Source of the DNA: Bryobacteraceae bacterium
GTDB lineage: Bacteria; Acidobacteriota; Terriglobia; Bryobacterales; Bryobacteraceae
Assembly: GCA_947458745.1 (NCBI GenBank)
Contig: CANGYQ010000001.1
Span: forward strand, 124,001-188,000
Direction of reading: 5' to 3'
DNA length: 64,000 bases
The notes below the pieces were generated by a model. It was not told the DNA's origin, searched no databases, and saw only the letters and a list, made by a program, of their open reading frames with translations. Positions 8,875-16,673 of the stretch are shown here, piece after piece. The first letter of the stretch is position 1. The number at the start of each line of letters is the position of its first letter. The position numbers were made by a program, and so were the translations under genes.

Positions 8875-9552
8875 TCATGGGCGGCGGCCCACCATGTCAG
8901 CCAAGCCGCGGTCTATCTCATCCAACTGCGTGTTGATCGACGCATCCAGCGTGCCGCGCGAGGTTTCAAACACGGCCGCGCCGCGCTCCAGCGAGGGATC
9001 GGCGTAGACTTCAATCGACCGGGGCAATGACCGGCGGGCCAGTTCCGTCTCGACGGCAGCCTTATCGGTGGGGGCGACGCGGACCCGGTGGATTTCGCGC
9101 GCTTCCAGCCGGTCCAGCGCGGAACGCACCAGCCCCAGAATCGCTTCCGGGTCCACCGATAGCTCACGGTTGAGAATGCGGCGGGCGATGGCCAGCGCCA
9201 TGCGGACCACGTCGGCTTCAGCCTCGCGACGTAGGCCCCGCTGCGTGCCAGCCAGGTCGACCACGGTGGCGGCCATCCGGGCCTGCAAGGGTTCCAGCAG
9301 TTTCACCGCCCGGCGCTCGCCCTCCTGGATGCCTTCCGCCAGGCCCTGACGGTAATGCGCATCACTTTGCCGCGTGACTTCCTGCTCCAGGGCGGCGATC
9401 CGGTCCAGTAATTCCCGCGGCGGCTCCGGTGGCGGTGGCGGCGGCGCTTCTTCGGCCACCGGGTCCAGGTCTTCCTCCGGCTCGCTTGCGCCCAGCGGCA
9501 GCCAGATCATCCGTTCCGCGGTGTTGACCGAGCCCAGGATCTTAGACGACAT
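8875..9552 (-). CDS. fliH: Flagellar assembly protein FliH
   Basis: About 225 residues from the ATG at 9552 (MSSKILGSVN); an upstream ATG at 9570 would add six residues inside fliG. It has a Pro/Glu-rich N-terminal segment, a long helical middle with GxxxG-like spacing (YRQGLAEGIQEGERRA), and a C-terminal FliH/SctL domain with the pattern VVRMALAIARRILNREL. FliH is the stator-like negative regulator of FliI and docks the ATPase at the C-ring. It overlaps the 3' end of fliG by 11 bases, indicating translational coupling. Confidence 0.9.
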   Translation of the reverse strand: MSSKILGSVNTAERMIWLPLGASEPEEDLDPVAEEAPPPPPPEPPRELLDRIAALEQEVTRQSDAHYRQGLAEGIQEGERRAVKLLEPLQARMAATVVDLAGTQRGLRREAEADVVRMALAIARRILNRELSVDPEAILGLVRSALDRLEAREIHRVRVAPTDKAAVETELARRSLPRSIEVYADPSLERGAAVFETSRGTLDASINTQLDEIDRGLADMVGRRP

Positions 9553-10579
9553 ACTGTTCGCCCACCGCACCCTTCAGGCTGACGACGCCTTCGGCTTCCA
9601 GTTGGCGCACGACAGCGATGATCTGCTGCTGCGAGCTTTCCACTTCCTTGATCTTGATCGGGCCCATGGCGTCCATGTCTTCGCGCAACATGTCGGCACC
9701 GCGCTGCGACATGGAGGCCATGAAGTGGTCCTTCAGCTTGTCGGAGGTGCCCTTTAAGGCGACGGTGAGAATCTTGCGGTCTACGCGGCCCAGCACTTCC
9801 TTGATGCCGTTGGGGTCCAGCAGCATCAGGTCCTCAAAGACAAACATGAGGTGCCGGATCTGCTCCACCAGCTTGGCGTCGGAGTGCTCGATCTTGTCCA
9901 GCAGTTCCTTGGTGGTGCTGGAATCCAACCGGTTGAACATTTCCGCCACGGCCTTGATGCCGCCGGTGGATTCGCGGCTGACTTCGCCGATCTCCTTGAT
10001 CCGGATCCCGATGATGTTGGCGATCTTGCCGATGATCTCCGGGGAGATCTGATCCAGGTTGGCCATCCGGAGCGCGACGTTGGCGCGCAGTTCCGGCGGC
10101 AGCCAGAACAACATCCCCGCCGCCTGTTGCGAAGTCAAGTGCGACAGAATCAGCGCAATAGTTTGCGGATGCTCGTTGTGGATGAACTTCGCCAGCGTCT
10201 GCGGATCAGCCTTTTGCAGTGCGTCGAAGCTGAGGTTTTCACCGCCCAGCTGTTTGAGCATCCGGTCGACAATCTTGCGGCCCTGATCGGGCCCGAAGGC
10301 GGCCACCAGCACCTTGCGCGCGTAGTCCACACCGCCCTTGAGGACGTATTCGCGCGCCAACTGCATGTTGTAGAACTCATCGAGGATCGATTCGGCCTGC
10401 TCGGCGGAGATCGATTGCGCGCGGGCCATCTCCTGGCCCACGCGGTGCGCCTCATCCTCGGTGAGATTCTTCAGGACGTTGGTCGAAACTTCTTCGCCCA
10501 GCGTGATGAGAAGAATCGCCGCCTTCTTGGCGCCCATTGCTTGAACGGCTTTTTCGGAACGCGCGGCATCAGTCGTCAT
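9542..10579 (-). CDS. fliG: Flagellar motor switch protein FliG
   Basis: A 345-residue FliG. N-terminal segment MGAKKAAILLITLGEEVSTNVLKNL, middle segment FIHNEHPQTIALILSHL (FliG-M with the EHPQ motif), and C-terminal domain with FEDLMLLDPNGIKEVLGRVD and SQRGADMLREDMDAMGP, which carry the charged residues that contact the MotA stator. FliG couples torque to the rotor and switches rotation sense with FliM/FliN, which are not in this window. It lies 21 bases after fliF. Confidence 0.97.
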   Translation of the reverse strand: MTTDAARSEKAVQAMGAKKAAILLITLGEEVSTNVLKNLTEDEAHRVGQEMARAQSISAEQAESILDEFYNMQLAREYVLKGGVDYARKVLVAAFGPDQGRKIVDRMLKQLGGENLSFDALQKADPQTLAKFIHNEHPQTIALILSHLTSQQAAGMLFWLPPELRANVALRMANLDQISPEIIGKIANIIGIRIKEIGEVSRESTGGIKAVAEMFNRLDSSTTKELLDKIEHSDAKLVEQIRHLMFVFEDLMLLDPNGIKEVLGRVDRKILTVALKGTSDKLKDHFMASMSQRGADMLREDMDAMGPIKIKEVESSQQQIIAVVRQLEAEGVVSLKGAVGEQYVV

Positions 10580-10600
10580 ATAGGTTTCCTGTCCTGGCCG

Positions 10601-12403
10601 CTATCGCGCGATTTCATCCTGCTCCAGCCAGTTGCGGAGGACGGCGGCGACGCCCGCAGGATCTTTCTTGGCTTCTTCAGTGAGATGGCGCGTCAGCACT
10701 TCCGTCTTGTTGGTGGTCGGCCCGGCGAGGGTGGGCAGGCGGACCCGCTGGGCCGCTTCGAGCAACGCCCGGCGCTCCGCCAACTGCTCGCTAATCGACT
10801 TGTTGGGGTCGTTGGGGTCGATCGCGTTCGGATCAACGTCCTTGGCCACTTCCAGTGCTGCCGGGCCCGCCGCGGTGCCGTTGGCCTCGGCCGTGAGGGC
10901 AGCAGCAGCGGCCGCCGCCTTGGCCTTCACCACCTTCTTCTTCGCCTTCAGCCGCAGGACGAGGAAGGTGATACCACCCAGCGACACGAGCAGCAGCGCA
11001 ACCGCCACCAGCAGCAGAATCTTGGTGTCACGCAACGGTCCCGGCACCCAGGCCGGTAGCGGCAGGACAGGCAGCTGAATACCAAATAGAGAGTTGGGAT
11101 TGGGCGCCCCTTGCGCTCCGGGTGTGGCCGCCACGGGTGCCGGCGGCGCGGGCGGCGGCTCCTGCTGCAGCGTCGCCTCAAACGGTAGCGCCAACACCGA
11201 GATCGTGTCACCCCGCTGCAGCGAGACACCCGCCGTGGCCGCCACCAGTTCCTTGATCGTGTTCAGCGTCTCCGGAGTCGGCGGTTCCAGGATGCGCTTG
11301 GCCTTGGGGCCCACGCCCTCCCACCGCAAGTTGTGGTCCACCAGCACCGAGACCGACAAACGCTTGATCGACCCCAGGGGCATACTCACCCGCCGGATCG
11401 TGCGGGAAGACTGGTAGTTGGTGGTCTCATTCCGGCGCGAGGCGTTCTTGCCCGATTCACCCGGACGAGCCGGAGGCCGTGGCAGATTCGAAGGTGTACC
11501 CGGGACGCCGGAAGGCGTGGTGGACCCGCTGAAGTCCTCGCTGCGCTGCTGGTTGGTCATGACGGAGCGTTCCGGGTCAAACCGTTCTTCGCTTTGTTCG
11601 CCGCTGGAGAAATCAATCTCGGCGCTTACACCAGCCCGGTAATGGTCCGATCCCAACTTGGCGAGTTGGTCATTCACCTTCACCAGCAGGTCATCTTCGA
11701 TCTTGGCCCGGTAGCGGATCTGCGCTTCATCGGGCTCCGGAATGCTGGGCTGGCCCGGCTTCTTGGGCTTGGCCAGGATGTTGCCGTGCATGTCGACCAC
11801 GGTGATGTTTTCCGGCTGCAAGCCTTCGATGGCGCTGGCGGTGAGAAGAGAGATACCCAGAGCGCGTTGAGGAGCCAGTGCCTCGCCGGTCTTCAGTTTC
11901 ACCATGATGCTGGCTTTGGCCGCCTGGCGCTGGTCAGCGAACATCGAATCCTTGGACGGTGACAAGTGGACCCGGGCCGATTCCACTTCGGGCATCGCCA
12001 TGATGGTTCGAGCGAGTTCCCCTTCCTGGGCACGGCGGTAGTTTACCTTCTCGGCAAAATCCGTGATGCCCAGGTTGGGCTTGTCAAATAGCTCATAGCC
12101 CATGCCCGACTTAAGGATGCCTTCGGCAGCCAGCTCGATCCGCAGCTCATCCACTTTCTCCGATGGCACCAGGATCGTGCCGCCTTTGTTTTCCAGCTTG
12201 AACTCGACGTTCTGCTCTCGTAGGCGGGTCAGAACCTTGGCCGCTTCCTCGTCACTCAACTTGGCGAACAGCACCTTGTAGTTGCGGGCGGTGTTCCAGT
12301 TGGTGACGAAAAACATCCCGCCGGCAATCGCCAGGACCGCCACGACAATGGAGATCTTCTGACGTAGCGAGAGTTTTTCGAGGAGCCGTCGGAGCTGGTC
12401 CAT
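10601..12403 (-). CDS. fliF: Flagellar MS-ring protein FliF
   Basis: A 600-residue MS-ring protein. A first transmembrane helix (about 18-36), a YscJ/FliF ring-building domain with YKVLFAKLSDEEA, GILKSGMGYELFDK and ESARVHLS segments, a periplasmic region with a Ser/Pro/Gly-rich linker (about 270-325), a second membrane helix near residue 460, and a cytoplasmic tail that binds FliG. The tail carries an Ala-rich run after the KAKKKVVKAK segment. This is the platform on which the C-ring and export gate assemble. It is 63 bases downstream of fliE. Confidence 0.96.
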   Translation of the reverse strand: MDQLRRLLEKLSLRQKISIVVAVLAIAGGMFFVTNWNTARNYKVLFAKLSDEEAAKVLTRLREQNVEFKLENKGGTILVPSEKVDELRIELAAEGILKSGMGYELFDKPNLGITDFAEKVNYRRAQEGELARTIMAMPEVESARVHLSPSKDSMFADQRQAAKASIMVKLKTGEALAPQRALGISLLTASAIEGLQPENITVVDMHGNILAKPKKPGQPSIPEPDEAQIRYRAKIEDDLLVKVNDQLAKLGSDHYRAGVSAEIDFSSGEQSEERFDPERSVMTNQQRSEDFSGSTTPSGVPGTPSNLPRPPARPGESGKNASRRNETTNYQSSRTIRRVSMPLGSIKRLSVSVLVDHNLRWEGVGPKAKRILEPPTPETLNTIKELVAATAGVSLQRGDTISVLALPFEATLQQEPPPAPPAPVAATPGAQGAPNPNSLFGIQLPVLPLPAWVPGPLRDTKILLLVAVALLLVSLGGITFLVLRLKAKKKVVKAKAAAAAAALTAEANGTAAGPAALEVAKDVDPNAIDPNDPNKSISEQLAERRALLEAAQRVRLPTLAGPTTNKTEVLTRHLTEEAKKDPAGVAAVLRNWLEQDEIAR

Positions 12404-12466
12404 GGCAGTAGTTCGCGTCTCAGGTCAACCCGGCCAGGCCATGCCCGGACGGTACTTGAAGAAAGA

Positions 12467-12784
12467 CTAGAGCTGCATCCTCATGACTTCCTGGTAGGCC
12501 GACACCACCTTGTTGCGGACCTGCATAAACAGGTCAAAGGACAACTCCGCTTTCTGCATCGCCAGCGCGACCTGATGCAGTTCCTCGCCTTCCCCGTTCA
12601 GGAACCGCTCGGTTGATTGAACAGAAGCCTGACCCACCGCCTCCACGGCATTGATGGATGCTTTCAGGTACGAGCCAAAATCGCCGGAAGAGGCCGCCTG
12701 GGTTTCCTCCAGACCCTTGATGGCATCCAAAGCCGGGGCTTTGATGGTATCGACGACATGACGGATGGGGGAGATGGGATTCAT
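12467..12784 (-). CDS. fliE: Flagellar hook-basal body protein FliE
   Basis: A 105-residue FliE with the family C-terminus: LHQVALAMQKAELSFDLFMQVRNKVVSAYQEVMRMQL. FliE links the MS ring to the proximal rod. Gap to flgC is 7 bases, so the two are almost certainly co-translated. Length and motif match the family. Confidence 0.94.
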   Translation of the reverse strand: MNPISPIRHVVDTIKAPALDAIKGLEETQAASSGDFGSYLKASINAVEAVGQASVQSTERFLNGEGEELHQVALAMQKAELSFDLFMQVRNKVVSAYQEVMRMQL

Positions 12785-12791
12785 GGCGCGG

Positions 12792-13232
12792 TTACTTCAT
12801 CAGGTCGATCGACCGCAGGATCATGTCGCGCCCGGCGGTAAAGGCGGCCGCGTTGGCCTGGTAGCCGCGGTTGGCATTCATCAGGTCCACCATTTCTTCG
12901 GCCGGATTCAGGCGGGGAAACGCGACATAACCCGACTCATCCGCGTCGGGATGGCCAGGCACATAACGCCGTTCCGGCTCGCGGTTGTCACTCCGGATTT
13001 CGGCCACCCGGACCCCTTGCGGCCCGTCGCCGTCCAGATTGTCGGTGTAGATGGCGGAGAACGGAGTGGTTTGTTCCGCACTCTCAAACACGACGTCGCG
13101 CCGCCGGTAGGGCCCGCCATCAGGCGTTCGCGTGGTCTCGGCATTGGCGAGATTCTCCACCAGCACTTCAGCCCGTTGCCGCTGCGACGACATGCCGGAA
13201 CCGGAGACAGAGAGCAACTGGAACAAGCTCAT
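12792..13232 (-). CDS. flgC: Flagellar basal-body rod protein FlgC
   Basis: A 146-residue rod protein. The N-terminus has the conserved axial motif (AEVLVENLANAETTRTPDGG, corresponding to the NIANxxTxxxxGxPY pattern) and the C-terminus has EEMVDLMNANRGYQANAAAF. It forms part of the proximal rod. Its start overlaps the last base of flgB. One small difference is LANAETT where most FlgC have IANANTT. Confidence 0.95.
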   Translation of the reverse strand: MSLFQLLSVSGSGMSSQRQRAEVLVENLANAETTRTPDGGPYRRRDVVFESAEQTTPFSAIYTDNLDGDGPQGVRVAEIRSDNREPERRYVPGHPDADESGYVAFPRLNPAEEMVDLMNANRGYQANAAAFTAGRDMILRSIDLMK

Positions 13233-13582
13233 TAGCCCCGTCCTTCCTGAATGGCCGACTTGAGCGCGCGGAACTGGCCCTTCAGCATCGTTTGAGCGGC
13301 GTTAAAGCGGAGTCCGGTTTCGGAAAGCAGGCGAGCCTCACGGTCCAGGCTGACATCGTTGCCGTCATTTTTCACCGCCAGCCCTTGCACCTCAATGACA
13401 TCCACCTTGGCGCCTTCCAGCGCCGCCAGATACTCGAATTGAAAGTCGACGTCCTTGGTCTTATAGCCGGGCGTGTCGGCATTGGCGATGTTGGAGGCCA
13501 CCAGCTTCTGGCGGGTGCTCAATAGGTCCATATAATGCGCAAGTTTTCCAGCAAGAGGGTCTAGCATGGCAAATCCATCCAA
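13232..13582 (-). CDS. flgB: Flagellar basal-body rod protein FlgB
   Basis: A 116-residue rod protein with VASNIANADTPGYKTKDVDFQFEYL near the N-terminus, the FlgB signature, and a C-terminal FRALKSAIQEGRG. A second ATG at 13567 (MLDPLAGKL) has a better-placed GGATGG upstream and may be the true start. First gene of the flagellar operon; the upstream region carries a FliA-like promoter match. Confidence 0.93.
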   Translation of the reverse strand: MDGFAMLDPLAGKLAHYMDLLSTRQKLVASNIANADTPGYKTKDVDFQFEYLAALEGAKVDVIEVQGLAVKNDGNDVSLDREARLLSETGLRFNAAQTMLKGQFRALKSAIQEGRG

Positions 13583-13629
13583 AAAATTACAGCCCAGAAC
13601 ATCAGAGCCGGAGAATGGCTCATGAGCCT

Positions 13630-13657
13630 GTATCGGCGAACCAGGTACTAGGCTTTA
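13630..13657 (-). promoter_or_regulatory. Candidate sigma28 (FliA-type) promoter upstream of flgB
   Basis: Read on the minus strand, TAAAGCCT (13657-13650) is followed after 12 bases by GCCGATAC (13637-13630). The flagellar sigma28 consensus is TAAAGTTT-N11-GCCGATAA, so the -10 matches seven of eight bases and the spacing is one base long. Transcription would begin about 40 bases before the flgB start. No cleaner sigma54 or sigma70 promoter was noticed here. Confidence 0.4.
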
Positions 13658-13769
13658 GAAGGAGTTTTGCCTTAAGGGGGAGAGCCATCCGCACCTAGGC
13701 CGGAAAGGCGCCATGCTTGAGCAGTCAATCGGCCTCCGGGGGGCCGGGCCAAAGGGCTAAACTCTCTTT

Positions 13770-14801
13770 GTGCTTGCCACAATTCTCCTTGTCAGCCTCT
13801 CCGCCGGCACGTATGACCAACGGGTCAGCGCCGTTACGGGCACACCGGGCTTTGCCGCGCTTTGGGATTTTGTGAAGCGTGATCCGGCGGACCAGCGTTT
13901 TGATGCCTGGAAGAGCCCCGGCGATCAGACGGACCTTCGCCTGGAGGTGGTGAACTACGTCCGGGACTACTGGGGCGAGGGCCGGGCCGCGACTTATGCC
14001 GATGTTCCGGTGGTGAATGAAGGACCCTTTGGGAAGGCCATTCATCTGCCCACGCAAACCGACCCCACGTTCAGGCCCCTGCTGATGGTGCCCCGGAGCC
14101 GTTTGCGGGGGAGCCGCATTGATGTGCACGGTCCGGGCCGAAGCGTCACGCTGGTGGTCTGGCTGAAGCGACTGGCGGACAGCGGGAACCACGCCGTGGC
14201 GGGGATCTGGCATGAAGGGACCGATCTTCGCGAGCGCGGTCCGGAGGCCAAGCGCGTGGAACGCGGCCAGCGCCAGTACGCCATCTTCAGCGGCCTGGCC
14301 GCCAACAATGGAGCCAGCGCGGCGCATGTTTCTGAGAATGGCGCCAGTTCTTTTGGCGACAAGTACGCCCGCAATATCAGTGTGACGCCGGAGAAGATTC
14401 CGGTGGGCGAATGGACAGCGGTGGCGCTGGTATTCGATAACCGGAAAGACACCGTCACCTCCTACGTGGACGGCAAGGCTACTGAGTATTGGATCCCCGA
14501 TCCGGCCGCTCACCCGTTCTTCCAATGGCCCGCTGGAGCCTGGGAGCGAGGTGAATACCGGCCGCCGAAAAGCTTTGTCAGGACCGGGCAAGGCAAGCTG
14601 GCGGCGCTGAAGGTGAACCCTTTCTGGTTCCCGCATGATCTCTATACGCCGGGGGCGGATGCGGGCGGTCCGTTCACGATTGGCCGCGTGATCCACATGG
14701 GCCGCAACGGCACCTCACCGGGCCTGATCGGCGGCGTGGCCGTGTTTGACCGTGCGCTGAGCCGGCGCCAGATTCGCCGGTTGAGCGAGTTGGTGCGGTA
14801 G
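13770..14801 (+). CDS. Secreted LamG/concanavalin A-like protein
   Basis: A 343-residue protein starting at a GTG. The first residues (MLATILLVSLSAGTYD) form a short signal peptide. The rest has the pattern of a LamG/concanavalin A-like beta sandwich: VTLVVWLKRL, GEWTAVALVFDNRKDTVTSYVDG in the middle, and IGGVAVFDRALSRRQIRRL at the C-terminus, a hallmark of these domains. Such proteins bind carbohydrate or act as surface adhesins; no catalytic motif is evident. It sits alone, divergent from the flagellar operon and convergent with the YkgJ gene. The ligand is unknown. Confidence 0.7.
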   Translation: MLATILLVSLSAGTYDQRVSAVTGTPGFAALWDFVKRDPADQRFDAWKSPGDQTDLRLEVVNYVRDYWGEGRAATYADVPVVNEGPFGKAIHLPTQTDPTFRPLLMVPRSRLRGSRIDVHGPGRSVTLVVWLKRLADSGNHAVAGIWHEGTDLRERGPEAKRVERGQRQYAIFSGLAANNGASAAHVSENGASSFGDKYARNISVTPEKIPVGEWTAVALVFDNRKDTVTSYVDGKATEYWIPDPAAHPFFQWPAGAWERGEYRPPKSFVRTGQGKLAALKVNPFWFPHDLYTPGADAGGPFTIGRVIHMGRNGTSPGLIGGVAVFDRALSRRQIRRLSELVR

Positions 14802-14810
14802 GCGGGCGGC

Positions 14811-15248
14811 CTAGTAGAAGCCCGGGTACGCGGTGGTCATCTCGGAGGCCTGCTCCAGTGCCGTGCCGATCTGGATCAGTTCGCCTTTCCCAATGCCCGG
14901 ACAGAAGGACGCGGTTTTGCACCACTCCTTCCGGTCACCCACCAGTTCCGGCCAGAGGGGGAACAGGCGGCACTGGACGGGCTTAACTGGATGAATGGAA
15001 CAGCCGCCGTCTTTCAGGAAATGGCACTGGGCAGGCTGGGCCGCGCCTTTGCCCTTGGGCTTCCGCATCCGGCGCTGGTGGGCGGTGCGGTAAATGTACT
15101 GCTTCTCGAACGCGGCTTTGGTTACGCCCAGGAAGCGAGCGGCGTTGCGGATGTCGGCCTCAGTGAAATAGACGTATCCCGTCACTTCGCAGCACTTGGT
15201 ACAGCCCGGCTGACAGGTGAACTGGATGGTTCCGCTGGTGGCGGCCAC
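14811..15248 (-). CDS. YkgJ family cysteine cluster protein
   Basis: A 145-residue protein beginning at GTG, with the CxxxCxxCC-type N-terminal cluster (CQPGCTKCCEVTGYV) and later CHFLKDGGCSIHPVKPVQCRLFPLWPE, the UPF0153/YkgJ signature. The family probably binds zinc or an iron-sulfur cluster; its biochemical role is not established. Its start lies two bases after the stop of the upstream TIM-barrel gene, so the two are likely co-translated. Confidence 0.88.
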   Translation of the reverse strand: MAATSGTIQFTCQPGCTKCCEVTGYVYFTEADIRNAARFLGVTKAAFEKQYIYRTAHQRRMRKPKGKGAAQPAQCHFLKDGGCSIHPVKPVQCRLFPLWPELVGDRKEWCKTASFCPGIGKGELIQIGTALEQASEMTTAYPGFY

Positions 15249-15250
15249 GC

Positions 15251-16171
15251 CTACATCTCGCCGGCCAGTTCCAGCATCCGCTTAATGGAGCGGTGCGAGG
15301 CCGGCAGATTGATCGCCTGGGGCTTGAGCGTGTGAGTCTCCAGGCCAATCATGCCCGCGAAGTTGTCACGTTCCAGGGCCCGGAAGATCCCGACCCAATC
15401 CACCATCTTCGGTTCTTTATCGCCGCCCCAATCCTTACCCAGCAGACCTTCGGCCTTCACCTGGACGTTCAGCAAACGCGCCTTCGGGATCTTGGCATAG
15501 CCGTTGGGGAAGACGTCCATCTCACCCAAGCCCACTGAGTTCTGGGGGTCCCAGTTCAGCATCAAACCCGGCACTTTGTCGAGCAGGGCGACGGTTTCGG
15601 CAGTGGTGCCGGTGTTGGTGGAGTATTCGTTCTCAATGCAGATGGTGATGCCGGCGTTGGCTGCCATGTTCACCATCCCGGTGTAGGCTTCCACCAGCTT
15701 GGGTAGCATGGTGGCGGGCTGCGCGACGCGCCAGAAGGAGAACCCGCGCACTTTGCGGACATTCAATGCCTGGGCGGCTTCAATGGTCTGGCTCAAGACA
15801 TCGTTGCGCTGGGCGTAGAGCTTGGCGGGGGTCAGGCCTTCCTTGGCGTAGAGGTTCTCATAGAAGTCCTCCTTGGCGATGGCTACCGTGCCCGGCATGG
15901 TGAACTTCAGCAGCGCAGAGTTATAGAAGGAGACGCCCAGGCCGGCATCATCCAGCTTCTTTCTCATCTCCTTTAGCTGCGCCGTGGAGAACGGCCGGTA
16001 GGCGCGCACTTCCAGCCACTTCAGCTTGTACTGGTGGGCGAAGGCAATCGCCTCATCGAGCGTGCCTACCTCATCGGTGAGCACGCTTAGCCGTTCGCGC
16101 GTGAGGCGCATGGAGGCCCCGCGCAACGTCAAGGCGCCCAGCGCCGCCGCTAACAGGTCCCGTCTTCTCAC
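15251..16171 (-). CDS. Exported TIM-barrel sugar isomerase/epimerase-like protein
   Basis: A 306-residue protein of the xylose-isomerase-like TIM-barrel superfamily. It begins at GTG with a Tat-like leader (MRRRDLLAAALGALTL). Barrel segments include LKWLEVRAYRPFS, CIENEYSTNTGTT with a probable metal-binding Glu, LNWDPQNSV with Asp, and MIGLETH near the C-terminus with Glu. These sites normally bind a divalent metal in sugar isomerases. The substrate is unknown. Solibacter-type acidobacteria encode many exported paralogues; another lies at 52025-52930. Confidence 0.8.
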   Translation of the reverse strand: MRRRDLLAAALGALTLRGASMRLTRERLSVLTDEVGTLDEAIAFAHQYKLKWLEVRAYRPFSTAQLKEMRKKLDDAGLGVSFYNSALLKFTMPGTVAIAKEDFYENLYAKEGLTPAKLYAQRNDVLSQTIEAAQALNVRKVRGFSFWRVAQPATMLPKLVEAYTGMVNMAANAGITICIENEYSTNTGTTAETVALLDKVPGLMLNWDPQNSVGLGEMDVFPNGYAKIPKARLLNVQVKAEGLLGKDWGGDKEPKMVDWVGIFRALERDNFAGMIGLETHTLKPQAINLPASHRSIKRMLELAGEM

Positions 16172-16190
16172 GGGATCTAGTATATCTGGG

Positions 16191-16658
16191 CTAAGCGGAG
16201 GTGCCGGGGAGCCAGTCGGGCGAGAGAATCTGATCTTCCGTATAGAGAACGCCGACCGGAATCCGTTCCAACACCAAACCGGCCTCGAAGATCGCTTCTT
16301 CGCGGCCTTCGGCGAAGACTTCTTCGAGATTGAGCCCGATACGGCGGCGCAAACTCGGCGAGTCCCGAAGCAGCTTTCCGATGTCCTTGCGCTGGACCCG
16401 GATCGTCGCCAACCAGCTCTTCGTGCGGTATTCCGGTTGATACTCCCACTTCAGCAGGTGCTGGATGAGAATCGTCAACCGACGCAATAATTCGCGCTCA
16501 TCTTTGCCGGCCAAGGCTTCCAGTTCCTCCGCGGCGCTCTCGGTGTCGAGGCCATCAAAATCCCGCGCACGCAGGCGGGCGGCCGTTTCCCTGGCCCAGG
16601 CCGCATAGTCTTCCCGGTAAAGAAGCGCCAATTCGATGTGAGGTGCTTGAACCGCCAT
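16191..16658 (-). CDS. DUF29 family protein
   Basis: A 155-residue protein with the DUF29 pattern: LYREDYAAWARETAARLRARDFDGLD at the N-terminus, AAEELEALAGKDERELLRRL, then LIQHLLKWEYQPEYRTKSWLATI. DUF29 is common in cyanobacteria, proteobacteria and acidobacteria and has no settled function. It sits just downstream of clpB on the same strand with a 15-base gap, so it may be co-transcribed with it. Confidence 0.88.
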   Translation of the reverse strand: MAVQAPHIELALLYREDYAAWARETAARLRARDFDGLDTESAAEELEALAGKDERELLRRLTILIQHLLKWEYQPEYRTKSWLATIRVQRKDIGKLLRDSPSLRRRIGLNLEEVFAEGREEAIFEAGLVLERIPVGVLYTEDQILSPDWLPGTSA

Positions 16659-16673
16659 TGAGGGCTCCTGCCC

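Noticed and set aside
13725-14696. 323-codon minus-strand frame over the LamG-like gene
   Set aside because: The plus-strand frame has a signal peptide and LamG motifs; the minus frame is His/Pro/Arg-rich with no motif.
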